Assembly (NCBI GenBank): GCA_021636625.1
Contig: JAJWLX010000053.1
Coordinates: 1-24,068 of the forward strand
Origin: Prevotella sp.
Lineage (GTDB): Bacteria; Bacteroidota; Bacteroidia; Bacteroidales; Bacteroidaceae
Direction: 5' to 3'
Length of the DNA: 24,068 bases
Part shown: positions 1 to 7,832 of the stretch, piece after piece
Layout: every line of letters begins with the position of its first letter
How positions within the stretch are numbered: position 1 is the first letter of the stretch
The notes under the pieces: model-generated
Databases searched by the model: none
What the model saw: the letters and a program-made list of their open reading frames with translations, nothing else
Told to the model about the DNA's origin: nothing
Translations under genes and position numbers: made by a program

Positions 1-26
1 CTCTAAACCAGCTGAGCTAAGCGCCC
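1..26 (-). tRNA. tRNA gene, 5' part only (cut by the window edge)
   Basis: Read on the minus strand, positions 26 to 1 give an acceptor strand beginning GGGCGC, then TTAGCTCAGCTGGTTTAGAG. This matches the D-arm consensus of an elongator tRNA (TAGCTCAG-TGG-AGAG). The anticodon, variable and T arms lie beyond the window start, so the amino acid cannot be assigned. A Val-type tRNA is possible from the 5' sequence but this is a guess. A promoter box sits just upstream at 47-77. Confidence 0.85.
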
Positions 27-46
27 TTACTTTTCGTAAGCGGTTG

Positions 47-77
47 CAAAGGTACTACAAATATTTGATTCCACCAA
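47..77 (-). promoter_or_regulatory. Bacteroidota sigma-type promoter for the tRNA gene
   Basis: On the minus strand a TTTG (-33 element, positions 77-74) is followed after 19 bp by TACCTTTG (-7 element, 54-47). This matches TTTG-N19-21-TAnnTTTG and is the best complete promoter in the window. The predicted start is near 43, giving a leader of about 17 nt before the mature tRNA. That leader can form a small hairpin (positions 27-39). Confidence 0.75.
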
Positions 78-118
78 ACTTTTTCCTACTTTTTTTTCAT
101 TTTCGTTGAAAAAACATG

Positions 119-149
119 AAAAAAGGCATTTTCCACGGGGGAAAATGCC
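119..149 (-). terminator. Rho-independent terminator of the outer-membrane protein gene
   Basis: A 10-bp perfect stem (GGCATTTTCC at 125-134 pairs with GGAAAATGCC at 140-149) has a 5-nt loop. On the minus strand it is followed directly by six T residues (119-124). It lies 36 bp past the stop codon at 186 and ends the minus-strand gene series before the tRNA. Confidence 0.85.
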
Positions 150-185
150 CTTTATATAGGATGATTTGGCGCTTTTTGCCAAAAC

Positions 186-1091
186 TTACTGTTCTACAGA
201 ATCTGCAGGAGCATCTCCAGAATCAGCTGGAATATCTACGGAATCTGCAGGATCCTCGTCGATAGCATGCTCAGAATCCTTCTCTCCTGCCTGCTTTTTC
301 TCCAAAAGTCCTCTCAAACGCTCGTTTTCTGCATTGGCATCTTCCAAAGCAGCATTCAAGGCGTCCATTTCCGACTGGTGAAGTGCATCAACAATTTCCA
401 TATCCGGAGCCTTTCTCCAACGGGAAGAGCCCAGATTATAGGTAACACCTAGTTCGAAATAGTAATTCTTGCATCGGCGGGTCCAGGACTGCGAGGCACT
501 TCCTGCACAATTATCTATGTTATGATCGAAGGTATTCAGACCAGCTTCTGCAAAAAGCTGAACCTTTTCTGCCACCTTCCATGCTGAATGAAGACCCAGA
601 CTGTAATTCATGGCATAGTTGTTGTGAGTCATCGAGCGGCCCACACCGGCACCGGCAAACGCCATCATGTTCCAGACGCGCTCTTCCTTATAACCCTTGA
701 AAAGGTTGGTCAGGTTGAACATCACCTGCTCATTGGCTACCCAATACTTATTGCCATTGCCCTCGTTGGTATCCTCGTTCCAGTCGGCATCCACCTTCTT
801 TCCCCAGAATCCCTGAATCTTGGTACGAAGACCGATACCTGGCGTAAACCACTTACCGAAAGCCAGGGAGATGCCCGGATTGCTGCGGAACTTTCTGAAA
901 GGACTCTTCGACAGATCGTGTCCTCTCTCTTCGGCAGAATACCATGCATTCCAGTCCAAACCAGCCTGCACAAACCAATTGCTGCCAAAAGAATTGGTGG
1001 CAATACTATATTTTTCTTCAGGAACCACGTCCTGAGCAAAACTTCCCATAGAAACACTAGCCAAAGCCAGCAAAGCTAATATCTTTTTCAT
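186..1091 (-). CDS. Outer-membrane beta-barrel protein with coiled-coil tail (OmpA-like, no OmpA domain)
   Basis: This 301-residue protein has a signal peptide (residues 1-19, cleavage after SFA before Gln20). Residues about 35-235 form a barrel-like region rich in alternating aromatic residues and glycine, with blocks such as FAGAGVGRSM and LFAEAGLNTF, ending in YFELGVTYNLGSSRWRKAPD. A short coiled coil follows (about 240-268, DALNAALEDANAENERLRGL), then an acidic tail with a PADS repeat. Barrel plus DALNA/AENERLRGL linker is the front half of Bacteroidota OmpA-family porins. Those normally continue into a peptidoglycan-binding OmpA domain, which is absent here. I infer an outer-membrane structural or pore protein; the specific role is unknown. 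It lies 92 bp downstream of mutL with no clear promoter of its own and has a strong terminator. Confidence 0.8.
   Translation of the reverse strand: MKKILALLALASVSMGSFAQDVVPEEKYSIATNSFGSNWFVQAGLDWNAWYSAEERGHDLSKSPFRKFRSNPGISLAFGKWFTPGIGLRTKIQGFWGKKVDADWNEDTNEGNGNKYWVANEQVMFNLTNLFKGYKEERVWNMMAFAGAGVGRSMTHNNYAMNYSLGLHSAWKVAEKVQLFAEAGLNTFDHNIDNCAGSASQSWTRRCKNYYFELGVTYNLGSSRWRKAPDMEIVDALHQSEMDALNAALEDANAENERLRGLLEKKQAGEKDSEHAIDEDPADSVDIPADSGDAPADSVEQ
189..251 (-). repeat. Three tandem 21-bp units encoding PADS heptapeptides
   Basis: The last 21 residues of the barrel protein read PADSVDI, PADSGDA, PADSVEQ. These are three in-frame 7-residue units with similar DNA (GCAGATTC cores). The units are imperfect, so slippage may no longer be active. 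Confidence 0.8.
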
Positions 1092-1116
1092 ACCTTTCTA
1101 TTTTTAACTTTCAGTT

Positions 1117-1166
1117 TAACTACACCTTATTATATATAGCAGTCTTCGATATTACATATAGCATTC
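1117..1166. repeat. A+T-rich intergenic motif between mutL and the barrel protein gene
   Basis: The mutL to barrel-protein gap (1092-1183) holds two related copies of an ATATAGCAnTC..TTGAT motif: TATATAGCAGTCTTCGAT near 1133 and CATATAGCATTCCTTGAT near 1156. The first is preceded by CCTTATTATATATA. A third copy follows clpP near 13030. I saw no promoter box or clear terminator in this gap. Confidence 0.5.
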
Positions 1167-1183
1167 CTTGATGATGGAAGCCT

Positions 1184-3061
1184 CTATCCCAGGAGATGCT
1201 CTATCTCCTGCTGTTGGAGGATGCAGAGCACCGACTTGCCATCAGGAGTATAGTTCACATTCTCACAGGCGAAAAGTCCATTGACCAATCCTTCCATCTC
1301 CTCATTGCTCAACACCTGTCCGTGCGGTATCGCTGCATGACGGGCAAGCGAAAGAGCCAGTGCCTGGTTGATTTCGTCCATGGCTGAGACTCCTTTCTCC
1401 ACCGCACTGGATACCATATCCTGCACCAGTCTTACCGGATTCATTCCTTCCAGACCGGCAGGTACGGAGTTGACGGCATAGCTGCCACCTCCCAGATCTT
1501 CCAACTCAAATCCCATCCCGTTCATCTCCGGCAAGATCTTTTCGAAGATCACCTTCTCCGACATCGGGAACTGCACCACCTCCGGGAAGAGAACCTTCTG
1601 GGAATGGAAGGTGCGTTCGGCAAGCTGCTTGAGATACTGTTCGAACAGAATACGCACATGAGCACGATGCTGGTCGATGATCATCAATCCCGATTTCACG
1701 GCGGTCATGATATACTTACCTTTATACTGATAATGAGATGGCGACTTCTCTGCGATGATGCTGTTAGCCGTAGTACCCGCAGCAGTATCCTGCTCAGGCT
1801 CATCAAAGAGTTCCATCGTATGCTGCTGTTCATCCTGGTCTTTCAATCCCTCGTAAAGCTGTTCCCAGTTCTGGTCTATCTCCGGTTTGGTACTGGAAGG
1901 ACCAGGGAAACCGGCTCCCACTGGCTTCGCCGTTGTAGTAGAATGGGTCTTGAAAGGATTGTATCCCGGATTGACGCTGATTTTCGGAGCCGATGCCGAA
2001 GGAATCTCTTCCGGATTGAACATCGGGATTTCCGGCTTATCCTCGGTATCGAAGTCGATGGTAGGTACATCATTAAACATACCGATGCTCTCCTTCACGG
2101 CTGCCGAGAGAATCTGCCAGATAGCCTGCTCATTCTCAAACTTGATTTCAGTCTTGGTAGGATGGATGTTCACGTCGATGTCCTTAGGATCCACCTCGAA
2201 ATAGAGGAAGTAAGGCACCTGCTCTCCTACCGGAATCAAGCGGTCGTAAGCCGCCATCACCGCCTTGTTGAAATAAGGATGCTTCATGTATCTGCCGTTC
2301 ACAAAGAAGAACTGATGCACTCCCTTCTTGCGGGCAGCCTCCGGTTTGCCGGCAAATCCGGAAACCTTGCACATGGTTGTCTCTACATTGACGGGCAAGA
2401 GATCATGATTGAACTTCTTGCCAAACACATCCAGGATACGCTGGCGCAGATTGGCAGCACGAAGATTGAACACTTCTGTGCCATTGCTGTGCAGGGTAAA
2501 CGAAATCTGCGGATTCACCAAGGCAATGCGCTCAAAAGCGGTAAGGATGTTATTGAGCTCGGTAGAATTCGACTTCAGGAATTTACGGCGGGCAGGAACA
2601 TTGTAGAAGATATTGCTCACTGAAAAGTTGGTGCCCACAGGACAGGCACAAGGTTCCTGTCGCTCATACCGGGAACCCGATATGGCTACGAGGGTACCTA
2701 TCTCGTCAGATTCCTGACGGGTCTTGAGTTCCACCTGTGCCACGGCAGCAATAGATGCCAAAGCCTCTCCTCGGAATCCCATCGTACGGAGGGCAAAGAG
2801 ATCGTCTGCCTTACGGATCTTAGAGGTAGAATGGCGCTCAAAGGCAAGGCGGGCATCCGTCTCCGACATTCCCTTGCCATCATCAATGACCTGGATGTTG
2901 GTGCGACCCGCATCCACCACGACCACCTGAATATTCCTGGCGCCGGCATCAACAGCATTCTCCACCAGCTCCTTGATGACAGAAGCTGGTCGCTGTATCA
3001 CTTCTCCTGCTGCTATCTGATTGGCAACAGAATCTGGTAAAAGTTGGATGACATCACTCAT
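1184..3061 (-). CDS. mutL: DNA mismatch repair protein MutL
   Basis: MutL (625 residues) links mismatch recognition by MutS to strand removal. The GHKL ATPase half is fully conserved: N box ELVENAVDAGA (Glu31, Asn35), DDGKGM (60-65), TMGFRGEAL (93-101). A transducer domain follows with GRYMKHPYFN and VNIHPTKTEI. A variable linker spans about 330-445, then the C-terminal dimerisation domain. In that domain the endonuclease motif DQHA(X)2E(X)4E reads DQHRAHVRILFE (463-474), so the first catalytic Glu is Val469. The usual C(P/N)HGRP motif reads TPDGKS (605-610). The start is an ATG 14 bp downstream of the OstA-like gene, so the two are probably co-transcribed. Confidence 0.97.
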   Translation of the reverse strand: MSDVIQLLPDSVANQIAAGEVIQRPASVIKELVENAVDAGARNIQVVVVDAGRTNIQVIDDGKGMSETDARLAFERHSTSKIRKADDLFALRTMGFRGEALASIAAVAQVELKTRQESDEIGTLVAISGSRYERQEPCACPVGTNFSVSNIFYNVPARRKFLKSNSTELNNILTAFERIALVNPQISFTLHSNGTEVFNLRAANLRQRILDVFGKKFNHDLLPVNVETTMCKVSGFAGKPEAARKKGVHQFFFVNGRYMKHPYFNKAVMAAYDRLIPVGEQVPYFLYFEVDPKDIDVNIHPTKTEIKFENEQAIWQILSAAVKESIGMFNDVPTIDFDTEDKPEIPMFNPEEIPSASAPKISVNPGYNPFKTHSTTTAKPVGAGFPGPSSTKPEIDQNWEQLYEGLKDQDEQQHTMELFDEPEQDTAAGTTANSIIAEKSPSHYQYKGKYIMTAVKSGLMIIDQHRAHVRILFEQYLKQLAERTFHSQKVLFPEVVQFPMSEKVIFEKILPEMNGMGFELEDLGGGSYAVNSVPAGLEGMNPVRLVQDMVSSAVEKGVSAMDEINQALALSLARHAAIPHGQVLSNEEMEGLVNGLFACENVNYTPDGKSVLCILQQQEIEHLLG

Positions 3062-3075
3062 CGTCGTTTCTTTTT

Positions 3076-4905
3076 TTATTTACGTTTGTTTTTCTTGGTA
3101 ACTTTTGGCGCTACCTTTGAAGTTTTTCTGGAAGCAGCACGAACTGCTTTCTTTGGAGCTGTCTTGACTGCACTCTTGGATGCCTCCTTGTCAGTTTTCC
3201 CAGAAGCAGTCTCAGCTTCAGCCTTCATCTTGTCCTCCTTGAGAGATTCCTTCTTCAGGGATTGCAAAGGTGCCTCGTGGCGCTTGATAGATTTCAACTC
3301 CGTGCCACTCGACTTGCCACGCCATACAAAAATATCATTCTTATCCGTTGGTCGAAGGTCCTCAAACCACGCAAAGTTAGGTAACTTATACTTGGCAGGC
3401 GGAACCTGGGTAATCGGATACATGGTACTGGTGAACTTATTGGTCCAGATCTTATCCAACTTTCTGGCTGCTCCCAGATACATACGCATGGTATCGGTCT
3501 CCAGATAGTTGAGTCCCACCAGGGAACTGTCCTTGTCGTTGGTCATATAATAGACCGTCTGCACATTGCCGATTGCTTCCGTCATCTTCATTTCTCCCTT
3601 TTCGAAATAGGATTTCATTTCGGAAGAAGTAATCTGATTATAATGTACACTGTCCGGCATCTGCTCGATAGAGAGCGCCTGACCGATGACATGGGCAAAG
3701 CGGATGGTGGAGTCTGCCATATAAGCTCTGATTTCCTCACCGAGCATCTGCCGGTTGGCATTCCAGATAACAGGATCCTTATACATCGTCATACAGGAAT
3801 CCTTGGAATTGAAAACCAGGGAATCGCAGATAGCCTGCATGTCATTGCGGAAAGCACGGACATGCGGATAGGCATGCACCTTGCGATATACCGAATCAGT
3901 ATTGATATTGAAAGTATAGATGCGCATGGTATCTGAATGCATCCACAACGTATCTTTTTGTGAATAGTCGATGGCTACAGGTCGCTTGGTAGCGAATCCC
4001 ATTCCCGTCTTCTCATTATAACGGAGATAGTTGCAGGTAAGAGAATTCTTGTTCTTCTTATCCACATACACCACATTTCCATAACCGGTGCTCTCGCCAT
4101 TCTTCACATAGTAGAGACTGTCACCGGTAATCGACTTGTCCTTATCCACCAAGGTAGAACGGCCGAAGAGCTTAGCCTTATCGGTCCTGGTATCATAATA
4201 ACCATCTGCCGTATGCACCACGCTGGAACCGGAAACAATCTTGGAAGGTCCCACCATGTGGGCGGTAGAGGTTGGAACGTCATAATACAAGGTATCGGTG
4301 GTAACCACATCCTTACCGCTACGTAACTTGACATTGAAGACAAACTTTGCCTCTCGGGTCTCGGTATGATATTCTCCCCAGTCGGAAACCAGTCGGTCCT
4401 TACCGTCAATGAGCGTACCTCCGTCAAAGAAGTTCGCCATATTATATAGGCGGTCGAAATCCAGACTATCCGTCTTCAGAGTCTGTCTGCGATGGTGCAG
4501 TACCACATTCCTGCGGGCATGCATCATCTGCATCATACCATCATATTCAGCCCTCTCGCAGGTAAGCGACAAGGTATCACCCTGACGGTAATGCACATGA
4601 CCGAAAGCCTTCACGGAATTGGTGCCCTGATAGAAATAGGCACTGTCGCAGGTGAGATGACCTCCCTGGTGCATGAACGAAACCTTGCCCTTCACGATCT
4701 GGGCATCAGGGTTTCTGCCAAACATATCATAGCGCAGCTCATCGGCGTGAAGGAGATAGACTCTCTCACCCTCCGGGCGCTTCTTGTGTTTCTTCCTAGG
4801 TGCCTGCATAGCCTGCACCAGACAAAACCCAAATAGGCATAGAATCAATATGAAAAAGATTCTATGCCCGTTCTTGTTAATATTATGTTGCTTGTTATTG
4901 ATCAT
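3076..4905 (-). CDS. OstA-like LPS-transport protein (LptA/LptD N-domain family)
   Basis: This 609-residue protein has a positively charged N-terminus and one hydrophobic segment (about 15-33), probably a signal peptide or anchor. From about residue 48 it has successive short beta units typical of the OstA/LptA jelly-roll: LHADELRYD, AQIVKGKVSFMHQG, HLTCDSAYFYQGTNSVKAFG, LTCERAEYDG. This pattern continues to about 430. The family forms the periplasmic slide that carries LPS to the outer membrane, so a role in LPS or lipid export is inferred. The last ~50 residues are a Lys/Ala/Ser-rich low-complexity tail. Its ATG overlaps the TGA of the SurA-like gene by 4 bp, indicating translational coupling. 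The length suits Bacteroidota OstA-like proteins, which lack the LptD barrel. Confidence 0.85.
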   Translation of the reverse strand: MINNKQHNINKNGHRIFFILILCLFGFCLVQAMQAPRKKHKKRPEGERVYLLHADELRYDMFGRNPDAQIVKGKVSFMHQGGHLTCDSAYFYQGTNSVKAFGHVHYRQGDTLSLTCERAEYDGMMQMMHARRNVVLHHRRQTLKTDSLDFDRLYNMANFFDGGTLIDGKDRLVSDWGEYHTETREAKFVFNVKLRSGKDVVTTDTLYYDVPTSTAHMVGPSKIVSGSSVVHTADGYYDTRTDKAKLFGRSTLVDKDKSITGDSLYYVKNGESTGYGNVVYVDKKNKNSLTCNYLRYNEKTGMGFATKRPVAIDYSQKDTLWMHSDTMRIYTFNINTDSVYRKVHAYPHVRAFRNDMQAICDSLVFNSKDSCMTMYKDPVIWNANRQMLGEEIRAYMADSTIRFAHVIGQALSIEQMPDSVHYNQITSSEMKSYFEKGEMKMTEAIGNVQTVYYMTNDKDSSLVGLNYLETDTMRMYLGAARKLDKIWTNKFTSTMYPITQVPPAKYKLPNFAWFEDLRPTDKNDIFVWRGKSSGTELKSIKRHEAPLQSLKKESLKEDKMKAEAETASGKTDKEASKSAVKTAPKKAVRAASRKTSKVAPKVTKKNKRK

Positions 4906-6356
4906 TTAACCCAACCTTGATATTCAAAATTGCAATTCTTGTAGCGATCGTTCATACGAACGTAGGTCTTCTTAATCTTGTCAACCACCCAGTCATGCAA
5001 CGTTTTTTCTCTTTCCTTGGCAAGGACGACATCCTTCATTACCTGGAAATCTTCAGTAATGGTAGCTCTATGGCCCTCTACCCTACTCACCAACTTGATC
5101 AGGGCGCAGGTAGTTTTGCCCTTGCTGTTGACCATGGTAAAAGGTGCAGAAATCTGGCCTACCTTCATGGTATCTACCACACGTGCCACCTCTGTAGGAA
5201 GATCCTTCATCTGGAACTTAGAGGTACGGTTGTCTGCCTGGGCTGTATTTGCCATCAATCCCTTGTTGTTGCGGGTATCCTTATCATCAGATAATGCCTC
5301 TACGGCAGCCTCGAAGGTAAACTTCTTGGCACGGATATCATTACCGATGGAATCCAGACGACCGATTGACTTGTCGATAGCCTCCTGTGAAACCTTTGGC
5401 TTGAGCAGGATATGACGGCACTTGATCTTGTCACCTCGCTTATCAATCAACTGGATGATGTGATAACCGAACTCAGACTCCACAATCTTGGAAATCTTCT
5501 TTGGGTCAGTCAGGTTGAATGCCACATTGGCAAATGCAGGATCCAACATACCACGTCCGATATAATCCATCTCACCACCCATTCGGGCTGAACCCGGGTC
5601 TTCACTGTACATACGAGCCAAAGTTGCGAAAGTTGTCTCCCCCTTATTCACACGGTCGGTGAAGTCACGCAACTGGTTCTTCACACGGCTGATTTCTTCC
5701 ATCGGAATACGAGGCTGCATGGTCAGGATCTCTACCTCCACCTCTGTAGGAACGAATGGAATACTATCCGTAGGCAAGTTGTTGAAATACTTACGTACCT
5801 GCGCAGGAGAAACCTTGATATCCTTCACCAGTTCCTGCTTCATCTTCTGGATGAGCTGGCGGTTCTTGAAATCATCATGCATCTGCTGGCGCATCTGGGT
5901 GATGCTCTGCTTGCGGTATTCCTCCAGCTTCTCACGGGATCCAATCATGGAAACCCAATAGTTGATCTGGTCGTCGATACCCTGCATGACTTCCGACTCA
6001 GACACCTCGATACTGTCGATGGCAGCCTGATGCAGGAAAAGTTTCTGCACGGCAATCTGCTCAGGAATAGAACAATCTGGATCACCGACGAACTTGATGC
6101 CATCAGCCTCCGACTGCAAGCGGGTAACCTCGACGTCAGACTTGAGGATAGCCTCATCTCCAACTACCCAGATCACCTCGTCAACAATACTTCCCGGGTC
6201 GATTGACTGCGAGTCGTTCACCGCTTCCAACTTTGCCGAATCACTGTCGGCAACCGAAGCATGGCGACTCATGCCCATACGTGAGGCGCTTGCGCTCATG
6301 CCCATGATGAGGAGCAATGCGATAAACGCCAGACTCATTTTATATCCAGTCTTCAT
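4902..6356 (-). CDS. SurA-like periplasmic chaperone with two parvulin-type domains
   Basis: This 484-residue protein has a signal peptide (about 1-25, hydrophobic FIALLLIMGMSASAS). An N-terminal SurA-like helical domain (about 55-190) starts with VDEVIWVVGDEAILKSDVE, the typical SurA opening. Two rotamase-like domains follow, at about 202-305 and 312-425. The first keeps the closing motif EFGYHII (295-301) but has VEVEIL where HIL is expected. The second has RHILL (314-318) but lacks the FGYHI motif. A helical C-terminal segment (about 432-475) resembles the SurA tail. SurA escorts unfolded outer-membrane proteins through the periplasm, which fits the adjacent OstA-like and upstream PPIase genes. 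Met7 is a possible alternative start. Confidence 0.87.
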   Translation of the reverse strand: MKTGYKMSLAFIALLLIMGMSASASRMGMSRHASVADSDSAKLEAVNDSQSIDPGSIVDEVIWVVGDEAILKSDVEVTRLQSEADGIKFVGDPDCSIPEQIAVQKLFLHQAAIDSIEVSESEVMQGIDDQINYWVSMIGSREKLEEYRKQSITQMRQQMHDDFKNRQLIQKMKQELVKDIKVSPAQVRKYFNNLPTDSIPFVPTEVEVEILTMQPRIPMEEISRVKNQLRDFTDRVNKGETTFATLARMYSEDPGSARMGGEMDYIGRGMLDPAFANVAFNLTDPKKISKIVESEFGYHIIQLIDKRGDKIKCRHILLKPKVSQEAIDKSIGRLDSIGNDIRAKKFTFEAAVEALSDDKDTRNNKGLMANTAQADNRTSKFQMKDLPTEVARVVDTMKVGQISAPFTMVNSKGKTTCALIKLVSRVEGHRATITEDFQVMKDVVLAKEREKTLHDWVVDKIKKTYVRMNDRYKNCNFEYQGWVK

Positions 6357-6384
6357 AGATCTGTATTCTGCTTGAATTTTATAT

Positions 6385-7815
6385 TTAATGTTTGTTTACC
6401 GTGGCTAATACCTCAGGGTACACCACAAACTGATATTTCTTTCTTAATGTTGCCACCCATTCCTTCTCCAGCTGGTCCTGATAGTCGGCTATCACCCAGG
6501 CTTTCACATCCGTGTATTCCTTAGGTCCCTTCTTGAGAATTTTTCCGAATGTAGCATCGTAAGGATATCCTTTAACCTTCTCTACCTTGGCGCTTGTCTT
6601 GAACACCAGTGAATCCACTACAGGATGATCTCCCTTCTTGAAGATTCCTTCCTCCACCTGGACACGCACCACCGAATCGGCATTAAACTTCCTTCGAAGC
6701 AACTCTGCCCATTGGCTGAAAGGCTTACCCTTTACGCATTTCTTGACCGCTGCCACATCGGCAGCATCCTTTGTATGGTAAGCAATACCCTTGAAGCGGG
6801 GATGCTCCCATCTGTATTTCTTCTTGTTCTTGGCAAAATAAGCAGCTTGTGCCTGTTCATCATTCGCCGCTTTCTCCCATACCATCCGGTTGCTGATTTC
6901 ATAGAGCAGCAATCCGTCGTGATACTCTTGCACAAGATATTTCAGATTCTTGTCGTGAGCCGACAATTCTGAAGCTTTCTGATCCAAGACGGTTTCACGG
7001 TCACTTCCCGCAGGCAACGTCCTGGCAATGGAATCCAACTTCTCGTTGATGATTCTTTCTCTGATTCCCTTGGCATCGATGAAACGGAGGATATCGTTCT
7101 TCACCGAATCATAAGGATAGAAGTCCTGCTTTCCCGTCAGCTTGATGATGTGATAGCCAAACTCCGAGAGGATTGGCTTGCTGATTTCTCCCACCTTGAG
7201 TGAGAACGCAGCATCCTCAAAAGTCTTCACCGTCTGCCCTCTTGAAATCCAGGAAATGTCTCCACCCTTGACGGCAGAACCCTGGTCATCAGAGAATTTT
7301 CTGGCAAACTCGGCGAAATCGCCCCCTTTGCAGAGGGTCTGGTAGATAGACTGAGCCTTCTGTCGCGCCGTTTCCTGATCGGCAGCAGAGGCTTTCTGTC
7401 CCAAACGGATCAATATGTGGGCAGGATGAACCATTCCGCCCGACCTACTGACACGTTGTTTTGCTTCTTCGTATATTTTCTGCGCTTCCGCCTCTACGTC
7501 TCCCGAACTGATCATCGCCGGACGCACCTGCTGATCACGATACTGCAGGAACTCCTGTTTGAAAGAAGCCGTAGTATCGATATGGGCATCCAACGCCGCC
7601 AAAACCTTAAGTTTGTAATTAACGAATAGGTCAACATACTCATTGACTGTCTTCTTGTCAATCACGCCCTCGGAATTGTTTTTGTTATAAGAATATTCAA
7701 ATTCCGAACGACTGACAGGCTGACCATTGATAGTCATGATAGTAGGGTCGTCGTTTTGAGCAAAAGCTATGCTCCCCGAAAGGAGCATAGCTGCAAAAAG
7801 CGCATAAAATCTCAT
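6385..7815 (-). CDS. Parvulin-type peptidyl-prolyl cis-trans isomerase, exported
   Basis: This 476-residue protein starts with a signal peptide (MRFYALFAAMLLSGSIAFA, cleavage before Gln20). A SurA-like N-terminal region follows, with TIMTINGQPVSRSEFEYSY. One complete parvulin domain lies at about 128-228, with AHILIRLG (132-139), a GGDISWI segment and EFGYHIIKL (218-226). The long C-terminal half (about 240-476) is helical and charged with no recognised motif. The domain has both conserved ends, so it is the better candidate for real isomerase activity of the two neighbouring PPIases. It lies 17 bp after guaB and 28 bp before the SurA-like gene, so the group may be one operon. Confidence 0.87.
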   Translation of the reverse strand: MRFYALFAAMLLSGSIAFAQNDDPTIMTINGQPVSRSEFEYSYNKNNSEGVIDKKTVNEYVDLFVNYKLKVLAALDAHIDTTASFKQEFLQYRDQQVRPAMISSGDVEAEAQKIYEEAKQRVSRSGGMVHPAHILIRLGQKASAADQETARQKAQSIYQTLCKGGDFAEFARKFSDDQGSAVKGGDISWISRGQTVKTFEDAAFSLKVGEISKPILSEFGYHIIKLTGKQDFYPYDSVKNDILRFIDAKGIRERIINEKLDSIARTLPAGSDRETVLDQKASELSAHDKNLKYLVQEYHDGLLLYEISNRMVWEKAANDEQAQAAYFAKNKKKYRWEHPRFKGIAYHTKDAADVAAVKKCVKGKPFSQWAELLRRKFNADSVVRVQVEEGIFKKGDHPVVDSLVFKTSAKVEKVKGYPYDATFGKILKKGPKEYTDVKAWVIADYQDQLEKEWVATLRKKYQFVVYPEVLATVNKH

Positions 7816-7832
7816 ATTTACTTTTCAAATAA

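Noticed and set aside
1604..2623. A 339-codon plus-strand frame inside mutL
   Set aside because: It is antisense to conserved MutL sequence, His/Arg/Leu-rich, with no motif and no promoter.
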